Below, piece after piece: positions 48,491 to 61,300 of a stretch of DNA of 64,000 nt (position 1 is its first letter; each line of letters opens with the position of its first letter). The DNA is from Aplysia californica (lineage: Eukaryota; Mollusca; Gastropoda; Aplysiida; Aplysiidae), in the NCBI RefSeq assembly GCF_000002075.1, contig NW_004797554.1, forward strand, positions 692,667 through 756,666, given 5' to 3'. The position numbers and the translations under genes are program-made. Below the pieces are notes generated by a model that had not been told where the DNA came from, ran no database searches, and saw nothing but the letters and a program-made list of their open reading frames with translations.

Positions 48491-49374
48491 AGCAGTTTGA
48501 TCCTTGATCCGACACATATCTCATCACTGATAATAACAACACTAATAACAGCAATGCTGATAAATATAACAACAAAGCCAAAATAACAACGCCAATAACA
48601 ACATCAATAACAACAAAGCCAATAACAACAACCAAGAGTTTTCTGCAACAACTTGAACAAAGAGACACGCAAAACGTGATTCATTGTTATATTTTACCTC
48701 ATCATACATACATTTCCATATAAACAATGATGATATCCTTAATTAAGCAACACTCACTTTTTTTGTCGACGACTTATTTACAGTTACACACATGTATACA
48801 TAAAACAGCTGTTAACTGTGAAACAGTTCATACAACAAATCTGCCACTGGCTACGAAAAAATACCCTCAACTTTTCTGACCCCATAGAAACATGCATGGT
48901 CAGTTTGTGGATCTTGTTGTCTAATACATCTTGAATCAAGACTTTGCTATGATCTGCATGAAGTTGTTACACAAAATCCAGACAATTCCTGAACTCTGGA
49001 TTTCTGGATTTATCCAGAAAATCGGCACCTCAAAAGAATGTACACAACATCACATGAAACTACCTGCTGTGTTGGGTATTTACTATCATGTACCTGTTTT
49101 GAAAATATTTTTGGTCCCTAGCTCCAGTCTGAGTTTACAGCTGTATGAAGAGTAGCAGTTAAGCTCCTCACCTTGCACTCAGAAGACAACAGTTCAATTC
49201 CCATTTGGGTAAGTTATATTTTATGAATGATCTCCACCTCTCACAACAAGTTGGATTTGGATTCCACTCAGCTAAGGTTGGGCCTGTTCTGTAGGTTAGA
49301 ATCAGAAGCAACCAGCTCTTAACTAATAGTACATGTTCTACACCCCCCCCCCCCCCCCTTCCTCCCTCTCTCCA

Positions 49375-49545
49375 AAACAAAAATTGACAAAGTTAAGAAT
49401 ATTTAGGAGACAGGCTGTTTCAACCTGACTGTTGGAGACCATCCTGGTCAAAGATACACGGCATTCCCGCCGGGAAAGACGGAGATATTCTGTAATATGG
49501 ACTTCCCCATGCACTGAACTCACGTCTTTTACCAGCAATGGTGAA
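49375..49545 (-). mobile_element. SINE family B copy
   Basis: Reverse-oriented family B body (aggctgtttcaacctgact) and head (actcacgtcttttaccagc). A second tail fragment in the same orientation is at 49785-49840. Confidence 0.55.
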
Positions 49546-49609
49546 GAGTCTACTCCCGTAAGTTGTCAAAACAACTTTTTTTCTTCAGAGCAGTTTCAAG
49601 AAAAAAGGG

Positions 49610-49770
49610 CCAGTCTGAAATTTGAATTCTAATTTATTAAAAAACTAGGGACAGTTTCAATTTGATTTTTTCATTAAAGTAGGGTAACTGATCAGGCTTT
49701 CGATTTAGCAAATAAAAAATGTTGGCACCACAATGAAAAAAAGACGTCTGTCAGCTCAGGGCAGTCTAGT
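49610..49770 (+). repeat. Dispersed repeat family E, second copy
   Basis: Same order of motifs as 27225-27425 (aaatttgaattctaatttat, gggacagtttcaatttgat, cgatttagcaaataaaaa, tgtcagctcagggca) but diverged. Confidence 0.5.
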
Positions 49771-50773
49771 TTACCAATTACACCACAAATACCAGTACCC
49801 CGCCCCTAAATGATCTAAGCTGAGTCAATGGGTTGTAGAGCAGGGGGAGGGGAGGGAGGGAGGATCTACAATCAATCCCCTTTCCTTTATCGCCCACGGA
49901 GATCATGAAGGAAAATTTGACAACCGGCCATAAAATCCACCTTTAAAAAATTACTCTGATTACTTCATCAAACAGTACTACTAGTACTTTTTTTCAAGCG
50001 GCAACATACACTCAATGTAAACATATCATCAGGTGGCTCTTCATCATGTCCTTCACTCAACTGACAAAAGAAATATATTTTACACATCACAGGTCTCAAT
50101 AATACTTATCTCAAAGTCAAAGCAACAAAGAAGGGTAAACAATTCCTCTCATGGGACAAGAGAGCGCCAAAACATTGACACACCATATAGTAGGATAAAA
50201 GAAAACATCTGATTTTAAAAACAATAAACAAGATTGCTCAATTATTCAGCTATAAAAATAACTGAATTTTATGACACACTGTACAAAACTGAATCTGCTC
50301 TTAGTTAAAATTTCGCTGTCATAAAACGGCTGAAAAAGGTAGTCCCCCATCATGCTGATGATTCTGAACTTTAGTTTTAAAAAGTGCAGAAAGTTCAAGG
50401 TTCCAGCCTATGGGGAATAAAAAAATAGGTCATCTGAACTGAAATATTCTTTTTTCTTCACCTGATATGGTGTGAGGATGTGAGGGGAGAGCAGCTATGT
50501 TTCAATGTAAGTCTTGTACAATATTAAATTCAAACAAAATCCAACTAGAAATAATAATGGTCAATAAACATGCAAGATTATTTTTTAAGCACGTGGTGAC
50601 GATTGCAACATATTTCCTGATGAGGATCACCAGCTCCGCATGATTTTCATTCCAACCACATGGCAACACAATAAAAACCCTAAAATGCATCACATAAGGG
50701 AAATAAAGTTTTTGTTCAATGTAAAAACTGTTTTAATTTCTTCCTGAATTCTAATGTTATATCACTGCAGCGA

Positions 50774-50841
50774 TCAAATCCATCGTCTTGAGGAGTTGAA
50801 GATGAACGACTGCTTGCCCACATTCACAGGACGGTAATGAG
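50774..50841 (-). CDS. STPG1: STPG1 last coding exon
   Basis: Encodes AHYRPVNVGKQSFIF and NSSRRWI, then TGA; human ends GKQSFLYNEDKKWIPVL. On the minus strand an ATTAAA at 50737-50732, about 37 bases past the stop, may be the poly(A) signal. Confidence 0.95.
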
Positions 50842-51991
50842 CTGCAACACAGGACGAACACATGTGAGAGCAAGAAATTTGTCTGAGATAATAAATGAAA
50901 GGAACTTTGGCAGTTGAGATCACATTGCTCATACTTGATCAAAAAGTTTACACTGTTGAGTTGTTCAAAGTATGCTGCTGCTACAAAGGCTGACAATTGA
51001 CGAAGGTGGAAAATTTTAAATAAGTAGACTAGTAGTAGTTTCTCATGTTACTGTTTTGTTTAAAGTTTCAAGTATTGTAAAAGTAGTATGAATAAAGATC
51101 ATTACTAAAAAACTAGGCTAACATTGGGTTCCATTTACAAAGCTCATTTTCACTGGGAGAAGAACGGTTTACCAATTCAGTAAAACTTTACAAAAGGGAG
51201 AAACTGACCTGGCCCCGGCATTTCTCCACTGGTGGGCTGCACAGCCCAGCGGCCTGTGGTGGAGACAAAAGCCGAGCTAGACATGTAGTGCTTGGGCGCG
51301 TCTTCAAAGTTCCGAACCTCGTATGCTCCGGGACCAGGTGCAGGAGGTGTCATGGGCAGAGGCATTGCAGGAGCAGAGATGCACAGGTAGTGTTTACGTC
51401 TGTCGAGGAGAGTAGAAAGATACGCAAAATCAGAACGTAAACTGCCACAATATTTCGCAAATAAAAAAAAAAAATCTAGGCAAAAATCACGCTGAAAAAA
51501 AGGTAGGAACAGACTACACCAGAGCATCTACAAGCCTCCCGTGTATGTCTCTGTTGAAGAAACTAAATTCAGTTTCTCATTCTAACATGCCCATACAAAA
51601 CAACACCGATGACCGCAAAAATCTGCTTTAGCACTTTGAGGTCACTTGGCTCAATAATGCACTGGTGAAAATTATCCATTCCGGTCACCTGGCGCCCAAG
51701 AAGTTGGTTGCAGTCACTCTCCTGGCTGGGTGCCAGATGGGGTATTTTGTACTGCTGGCTGCGTGACTGCAAAAGAGTTGACAAATATCCAATAAAAGAG
51801 AATCCCACATTAGCAACATGATCAGAGCAAGTGCTGCATGGCACAGAGAAAAACCTTTTGACTGCTTGAGGAACCTTTGATGGACGGCTACATTTGTAGG
51901 GATGTCTGAAATAGTCAAGTGAAGAGCAAAGAAGAAGAAGAAGTTTGTAGTTTCTTTTTATTTGTTTGTCTACAAGAGTGTTTGTCTTTGA

Positions 51992-52024
<33 letters not shown>

Positions 52025-55000
52025 CATGTGTGTGTGTGTGTGTGTGTGTGTGTGAGTGCAGGTGTGTGTGTGTGTGAGTGCAGGTGTGTGTGTGTGTGAG
52101 TGAGTGAGTGCAGATGTGTGTGCATGCATGTGCACGAAAGATAAGTATAACATCTATACACGTTTATGTGAGAAAATGAGTGCACAAACAACACAACACG
52201 CACTGATGAAGAGGCTTTAAACATCAACATGAAAATCTTACGGGAATATCAGCTTAGCCGGCTGCTCCACCGGGGCATTTGGATCATACGCTCCTGGCCC
52301 AGGAATCTGAGGAATATAGTCAGAGGAACTCAACTATAGCCATATAAGCCATTCTCACACTATATTTCTTCAGTCTCACCGTCGAGAATACACATGCATG
52401 TACCAGAAAAAGTAACAGTTCATCGTTACGAAAAGTATGTATTTGTTAATAAGTCAAGCTTCAGTTCTTTTTTTGAAAAAATGTGAATATTAGTATTAGG
52501 GGCACTCCTTATTATAGGAGTTCGTTCCATTCATGGGAACCAAAAAAAGGAGGAGGAGAAGGAGGAGGGGAGGAGGGGGGGAGGGAGAGGAGGAGGAGGA
52601 GGGGAAGAAGAAGAAAAGGAAGAAGAAGAATTATAGCAATGACAATAACAGACTGTAGTTGTTCAATTTGGAATACTAGAAAGTAGGCTGAATGTGCTTT
52701 TTTACACTTTGCTACTTTCCTGACAGACCCTACTATAACATTCCAGGAAAGCATTCAGAGCAAGCTGCCACTTTACAGGTACCCAAATACTAACAAGATA
52801 CTGACAAGAAGATATCCACTCTCACCTGAAAGAAGTGAGGACAATTTATGAGCAGTGACTTCTCCACGGACACAAGGTCAGGCCCACACCAGGATTCAGC
52901 ACGTGAAGAATAATTGTAATTGCAAATTTCTACTTCCCCCACCCCAATCGACACAGTTTAGATCATTTGGGTGGCGGGCTGCCCCAGCCCTGACCATCAA
53001 GGTCAACCAAGACTGGGAGGGATACAAGGTCCCAGCAGACAGACAGAGATACTCTATAAGATTTTGAAAACCTCCTCAAACTGGAATCAAATTAACATTC
53101 TCTGCATAGGATTTAACATGAGGTAAAATTATACAGAAGGCATATAGGTGAGAACGAAGTACAACTAACAAGAGGCGTTCTACAAATCACACACTGATGA
53201 TGCGTTTAAGTGTTAACTGAAGGAAAAAAATTTAATTTTTATAAGGAAAAAGCTCAGAAATATGGGACAATTGCAAGTCTGACAGCATACAATGGAATGG
53301 AAATGGAACAAGACACAATAAAACAGTAGCCGAAGATACTACAACTTTCGGGGGGGGGGGGGGAATAAAAAATATGAAAGAAAAAGAAAACTTTAGGGTT
53401 AAACAGTTTCTATTCAATACCAAAAAAATGCTTACAGCATCAGCATCAGGCTGCATTTGTCGTTTAGAGGTGGACTTGAAACTGGAGAAGGGCACTTTTG
53501 TGCTCTGATGTAGGGGATCATCATTGATTTCGTAGTGGCCTGAAATTTTAAAATGAAATATAAAAGTATTTATATAAAGACTTTTTTTTTAACCAAAGCA
53601 CCCATTGTAAGGCTATGGCATGAGTAACTGTTTATTTGATAAGGCTGTGTAACCCACAGTTTGCCCATAATTTCTTTTAACTCTTTAGGTACAAAGCGGA
53701 CATATCTAGCCAAACTTTTGCATCCATCACAAAACGACGATTGGCGATGTTTACCACCCAGTTTCTTTGGACTTCCTTCAAAATGCTTGTGATGGCAAGG
53801 GTTTTACTCTATGAGCCTTGTGATGGCAAAGTGTTACGGACGTAGCGGACACATATATGTCCGACAGCAGCAGCTAAAAAGGCATGGGACATTTTACTGG
53901 AGCATGACACAGAAACTAGAGAACCCCAGTAACAATAATTTACAATACAACGAGCTTCACAGTCTGAGCACATCATGGAAGTCACTAACCTGGAGCAGGA
54001 TTTCTTTTTTGTTCAGATAAATTCATCAGCTCTCGCTTTGACGTTGATTTAAATGCAGCGTTGGCGGTGACATTATTTGCCTTTCCACTCTTGTACTTCA
54101 GAACCTGTTAAAACCAAACAATCTTTGATAAATTTACTTCGAAAACTACAAATTACTGCCTCAAGAGCAATGAAAAACAGATCCATCCAACACTAAACAA
54201 TTTGTTCCATGACAAAAAATATGAGATCTCCACGGTGCAAAACAATCACTTCGAATCGAGTGAAACACCTCTATACCCATAACATCTCTCTCTCTCTCTC
54301 TCTCTTCTGGCGCTGTGGCTTCATAAACGGTCAGCAATGCGGACAGCACGCAGGAACTCAACACTCGCCCGGGGGTCCTTGAAAAGTGCTGAAAGTGGGT
54401 TACTGAAATGTCCCAGCAGTACCCTTAACATAAAAGCGAATACACATTTCAAAAAAAGAAACCATCATTTTTTTAAAGTTACAGTCGAACGTGCTGTAAT
54501 GGCTGTTCAAGACAATAACCTGAACAAACCACTACTTCCCAACTCCCCCCCCCCCCCTCCTCTCATATCCCCTCCCCCTGCGGTTTTTTGTATATGTGTC
54601 ACAATGCAGTGGAATCGGGCGCTCGTAGATTTTTTGTCATTTAGAGTTATAGGCATCATCTTAAAGAATGTTCATTTGCCTTGCTTTAGGGGAGGAAAAT
54701 ATCCATCTATCTTGAATAGAAGTCGAGATATCCGCGACTGAAGGAGGTGTGGATCACCAAGTGTCAGAGGTAAAATTAGAAAGAAAACGGTCGTCAAAGA
54801 TCGGTGAATTCCAAAGCTTGGGGGTCCTTGGAAACTGTAAATGTGAGGCAGCATGGTGGAATCGGGCTCTCGTCAAAATAATCAAAGTGAAGAAACTTGC
54901 ATTTTTCAGCAGGTTTGTGAGTTTTTAGCAAATTTTTGTTTTTTCACTCAACACCTTTCATGCTCATTAAAAAACTCATTTCTGTGTGGATTTTTCTTAA

Positions 55001-58000
55001 AAACGTTGATTAAAAGCTCAAAAAATGTAAATTTTCAGTTACCACGGACTCTTTAGCTAAGGAAATAACTAATCTTTCTCACTAATTTTATCCCTGAAAA
55101 CATGTGACCCCACCTCCTTCTTTCACAAATATCTCGACTTGTATTCAAGATAAATGGATATTTTTTCTTCCAAATAAAGACAAGTGAACAAGCTTTAAAA
55201 TAAAACCTATAACTTTACATGCCCAAAAATTGACGAGAGCCTGATTCCACCACGCTGCCTCACAAATGTTCATTATTTTCCACTTTTAACAACCGTTTTT
55301 CAGTACAATTCACATATACATAAATGTATTTTTTAATGGACATGAGAGGTGTTAAGCCAAAAAAATTATAATGATTTTTTTTTAAATTGTCCAATGAGCC
55401 GAAAAATGCCTGTTTCTCTGATTTCATTATTTCAACGAGAGCCTGCTTTCACCACCATGCCTCACATATTCTAACACAGTCAAGGAAATCCACTTAAGAC
55501 AACCATATTTTTCTCCTTGACAATGTGTGGCCATTAATTAAGATGAACTTAATTTTTCTGATCAATAAAGAAAAAGGAGTGATTAAAAAAAGTGAAAAAT
55601 TAAGTTTTGAAGAAACAAATATATCAAACCTCATATGAGTTGGGGGCTGGAACTTCATTTATTTTTTCTCTCGCTTCAGCTATGGGCATCTGGAACAGTC
55701 TCTCCACCTGACATTTGTTGAAGTCTTTGCGTGTGCTGAGGAGACTGGGCAAAGCATATGACCCAGGCCCAGGCCCCGCTGAAGAGAAATACCGACCTTG
55801 TCTCTTTGACTAGAAGAAAACATAAAATGATTATAATAATAGTCAAAAATACATGAACTTGTCAAGTGTTTCAAAACACTCTTCCGAACATTACAGCAAC
55901 TGCAGCAAACCCGCACTTATCACTACATGGCATTGGACAGAAGGGCAAGAGCCCAGATGTTGCTGGATCAGTAACAACAACAACAACAACAAGTATTTCA
56001 AAACCAAAATGTACAAAAACTTTAATTCTTAAATTCAATCAAAAGAAAGTGAGTGCTCAAGTGGTACAGTCTCCATATCAAAATTTTCATATCAAGAGAA
56101 ACTATAAAATATTAGTCTGCTTCTGCTTCAATTACCCAAAACATCATGACGAAAGAAAAGAGAATACATTCAAACAGTAAACTTTTTATTTTGAAAATAC
56201 TACATAATATACAAAAACAAACCCTGATCTTCACATTTATCAAACTTACTTTCGAAGCAAAGGAACCTGTGCCCTTTTTGGAGTAGGATGGGCTGATTTT
56301 ATCAACCTTTGGAATGTCACCATAGCAACCTGGTGGTGGAGCTTCTGTCTGAAAAATGGAAATATGCAGCGGGTAGAAGGCCTATATTTGTCTTTGCTCT
56401 TTATCATCCTTCACAACAAGCTAAGACAACAATGAAGATAAAAATCTACCCGAAGTGTACAAGTAATTAGCCTTTGTGGCAGTCAAATGCTGTTTTCAGA
56501 GATACTTTCAAATGTGAGACACCCTGGTCAAAAAATGGAAGATACCAGCATTTTCTAGACAGCTTTGCAATTTTTTTTATTTTGGGGGGGCTCAACACCT
56601 TTTATCTCCTTTTAAAAATACATTTCTGTGTGGATTTTTCTGAAAAATATTCATTGAAAGCACAAAAAATGTTAATTTTCAGTTTCCTGGGACTCTCAGG
56701 TTACGCAGGTTACCAAACTTTAGCGGCCATCATTTCCTCGCTAATTTTACCTCGGAAATCAGGCGACCCCCACCTCGTTCAATTGCAAATATCTCAACTT
56801 CTATTCCATAAGATTGGTATTTTTTTCATTGAAAACAAGACAAATGAACAAGCTTTAAGATGATACCAATCATTCAACATGCTCAAAATTTGACAAGCGC
56901 CTGATTCCACCCGTTGCGACACAATTATGAAAACTGTTCAAATCTGGATTCATTCAAAATATAACCTGAGATTACTTTAAATTTCACCCGCACTGGTAGC
57001 AAGCAGGCCAACTTTACTTCAACTTCCCACTGCTAATTGCATACAAGAGCTCACATTTTTGCATCCTTATCAGAGAAGAATATGTACTCTATCCAATCTA
57101 ACCTTGGTTCTGGGCCGTGAAAATGAAAAATCAAGGAAAAAAACTCAGGCCAACAAAAATTTAGGATCCATTTCCTGACTTTTTCATGAAAATCAAACAC
57201 TGTGGCTGACATGATACTGAAAATAAGGAAGCTCACTTCAACCCATACTATACACGATATATGGAAAAACAGGATAATATTCTGAGTCCCAAAAATTCTT
57301 TTGAAACTTTAGTTTCGTCAACCATGGCAGATGTTTTGATAGTTCAGTTGGTGTCATGATCAACAACCACACCATTACCCTGGTTTGAATAATCAATTGG
57401 CCATTCTTAAACTCAGGTCGTTTTCAAGCCTTTCCATCCCTCTGGCTGCTTTTTCTTATGATGGATGTTAAATCTGGAGCTCTACCCTCTCAAATAACAT
57501 TTTAGCATAGAAAAGGCCATCAGACTCATACCATACCATAACAATGGTCAATTTTCTCCATACAAAAAAACATTCTTTTGTTCAGGATATATTTCTACCT
57601 AAATAAAGTGATCCTTGTCTTTGATCTGACCAAAAACATAAGCATAATATTTTTTAACATCTCTCCTCTAAAAAAACATAAAATGAGACCATAACATCAT
57701 TGCATCATTATAGAATGTGTCTTTATTCTATATAGACCCTTGAAAAATTAGAAAGCATAATAAAAAATTCATGTTGTAAATACTCTAAGTTTCTTTCTGA
57801 CTGGTGCTAATAACTGAAATTGTTCTATATCGCTTCCTTGGTCTCCCAATCAGCCTTCAAAATCTGATACTCGTATGATTTCCCACTCTTGAAGGCTTTT
57901 CAAGCTTTCTTTATAATTTTGTAATCCTAAGAAAACATGACAGCGACAAAGTCTTCCCCTTCCCCCAACCTCCCCCAAAAAAAAGAAAAATTGCATTATT

Positions 58001-58313
58001 GAAGCATATTGTATATCATCCATACATATCTCCATAAGAGGATAATGCTAAAGTGAGATTTCTGACACCCCATCGTTGATATTACCATCTCATTAAAAAA
58101 TGAATTACTGTTCTGCAGCATTACTCACAATGAAAGCATCCTCTTTGAAACGCTTTGCTCTGGCAAGAAATCCCTTTTTATCACTGTTATCTGTGACAAT
58201 TGTCTGAAACTTTGTTGGGATAGATGCGTTCGCTGCAACAATGCTGTGACCTGCAAAACAAATGGATTGTATTCAACAACTGAAACAAAGGTAGGCCTTT
58301 ATATATATATATT

Positions 58314-58353
<40 letters not shown>

Positions 58354-61300
58354 CGTGTTGCTTCAAAGAAAATTAATTAAGGGAACATATATTCTATAAT
58401 GTGGTACGATAAATCAACAGATATCTGATTATGATTTAAGTTGTATGTACAGGTACGAGTATGTACCAGCAAGCTAACCTCAACAAGCAGTCGTTTCTTT
58501 ACTCATTTTATTGAGATTTGTGTTGCTTTTCTTCTAATTTGTATCAATTGAAGTTATCAAACACTGTGGTAAACATTAATTAGATCTCTTCAGTTCAAAA
58601 TCATACAGCTTTTAAAGACAATCAAAACCATACTGGTCAACTCTGATGCTTTCAAATTAATTTTCATCCACTATACTTTTACAAATTATTCCATTGTGGT
58701 CTTGCATACGCTTGAGACCACTTTCCTTAACTCGAATATCAAGGCACTGACAAAAGAAAACGTAATAACTTAAAGCCAACAAATCAAAATTAGAAAGAAA
58801 AGGAAATGCATCCATACAAACAAACCTTAAATCTTCATTCAACAGAAATAAATAAAACGTAGCTGACTTTTCCATACCAATTTCAGGTCTGATACTATAT
58901 GTTCCACCTAGACGATGAAATAACAATTCATTTAGCTCTGAGTCAATATGGGTGTGGACATGAGCAAATTTGCCAAATGAAGTAACTAAGCAACATGATG
59001 TGGCAAATTACATTGTATTTGTGACCCAAGTCATCGAGCTTCTCCCGTTACCAAATCAGCACACAATATCACTACTTCAAAATGTAACAAAAAGTAGGTG
59101 TTTATAACATACCTCACTTGAGAATCACTTGTCCAAAAACATTTTATAACAGGGACACTAGGCCTAAACTAATGGATTTTGTACTGTGCGATGCATTTTG
59201 TCAAATTAACCTTCTCTAAATGCGAGGGGCATATCAAAAGTTTTTTACCTGACCATGAAGGAACAAAGGTAGAAAGCTGAAATTTGGGGTGAAAGCAAAC
59301 AATCATCTTCCTAGAATGCATATAAATTTTTGGGACTTTCCGATTACTGTTTTTAACACCAGCGCACTGTAAGTGAATGGGGGTATTTTACTCCAGTTTC
59401 AACATAAAAATGGAGAAAATTTAGCAAAGAGCAGTAACGAAGTTATCGTTCGTCCAAGGCAAGCAACTACAGGATATTTTTATGGAGATGCATACCATAT
59501 ATATGGAACTGATCGCCCCTTCCCATGCTGTGATAAAATTTTGATGTAAAGAATTCAAATACGGATTCACAGACATTGAAGATGACCAACGTGATGGTTG
59601 CCTAGGGATAGCAACAACAGAAAAGAATGTGTTGAAAAATTTTTTTTAATTGTGTTGTCTGATAGGCGAGTGACAGTCGAACAAGTGAGCAAAGAAACTA
59701 GGCTTAGCTTTGGATCGGTTGAACGAATCTTAAATGAACATTTGACTATGATCAAGGTTTCTGCGAGATGGGTTCCATGTTTGTTGACTCCTCCTCAAAA
59801 AATGCAACGTGTGGATTGTTGTCAAGAATTGCTTGGTCTGTATGAAAAGGATGAAACTAAATTTTTTGAAAGACTTGTAACCATGGATGATACATGGATC
59901 CACCACTACAATCCTGAGTCAAAATCTGCATCAACGCAGAGGAAATCGCCCTCGTCTCCAACACCATCAATTGGAAAAGTGATGCTATTAGTTTTTTGGG
60001 GATCAAGAAGGAGTAATTATGACAGACTATCTTGAAATGGACATACAATCATCGGAGACCATTATTCTAACGAACTAAAAAATTACGAAAGGCTATAAAA
60101 GAAAAACACAGGGGAAAGATCCAAAAAGGATTTTGCTGCTTCACGACAACGCGCCAGCACACACTTCAAGAAAAGCTGCAGAAACTGCGTGAGAAAGTGG
60201 CTATGAAATTTTGCCACATCCACCCTATTCTCCAGATTTAGCCCGTCCAACTTTTTTTATTCTCCAAACTGAAAAAGGATTTAAAAGGAAGGCATTTTGA
60301 AAGTGGTGATGAGGTCAAAGAAGCGGTAGAGGGCTGGTTTTCTGATAAAGAGAAGGTTTTATATTCTCAAGGTCTTTTCAGGGTCATACACCAATGACAA
60401 AAAAAGTATAACTGTGGGAGGCATAGAGAAAGATTAAGCTTAGTACCAAATTTCAGCTTTCTACCTTTATTCCTTCATGGTCAGGTAAAAAACTTGTTCA
60501 CTTTGTCTCAACAATAAAAAGTTGAATTTGACAAAGATGTTCAGTGTGCACAGTGTAATACAAAAGCCCATTTTCTTTTAACCAGCTGGGAATGAATTAA
60601 CATAAGTCTGCTCATTACTGTACATTACCTACTTCGACATCATTAACTCGTGGCCTTCACTGCCAGCAGGAATTTATATTGAACCATTGACCAACCTCAG
60701 CTTCCTGGACAAGCCAGGATTGTTTACTCTTAGCTAGTCATCAGTTTCAAAACAGGATAGCAAGACCAGTTTAAATTTAGTCAGTTCACACGACATATAG
60801 ATATTTTCTCAGGAATCTGCATGGCTATATCAAGGCAAGCATAATTTGGACTCTGAGTTTAAGTCACAGAATAAACGTAATGAGACAGAACTAGGAGAGA
60901 GAGCACATCCTTGCCCTTTTGATGGGCGAGTTAGAGACAAGAGGGTTGTCAACTTGCAACTCGTTCATAGAAGTACTTGTTTACATCGTTTTCTACCAAA
61001 GATTGTTGTTTGCCAGACGTGAAACAATAAAAGCTACAATTAACAAATATAAATTAGACTCTCCTAATACTTCAAATTTCTTCTCGCATGTTTTTTTCTG
61101 ATTGCCTATAATACATATACTGTTCAATGCAGTTTTCAGCCACAGATCATTTGATTGCTTCTGATGTGGGTTAATAAGCACTATCAAAGAGTTCTAAATT
61201 TGATTAAATTATTAAACCTGTTGACAAAATGCTTAGCTAACCCAATATAATGGCACTTTGACCACATTGGGGGGGGAGGGGGGTTATTCCATGCAGGCCT

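Larger units (their letters stand above)
39701..50773. other. Intergenic region between convergent genes
   Basis: No gene could be supported. It contains the 47-bp duplication, the assembly gap, MITE copy 4, purine-rich and ATT repeats, piggyBac-like MITE copy 2 and SINE B fragments. The stretches 41000-44400 and 46200-47450 hold nothing I recognise. Confidence 0.65.

Noticed and set aside
51569-52153. Minus-strand open frame of 194 codons across STPG1 intron 7
   Set aside because: Mostly CA-repeat (His/Thr) translation. The part near 51689-51766 is in a frame that does not fit the STPG1 phases.
53671-53860. Block starting ttaactctttaggtacaaag that might be a TTAA-type MITE
   Set aside because: No matching inverted end with TTAA could be found.
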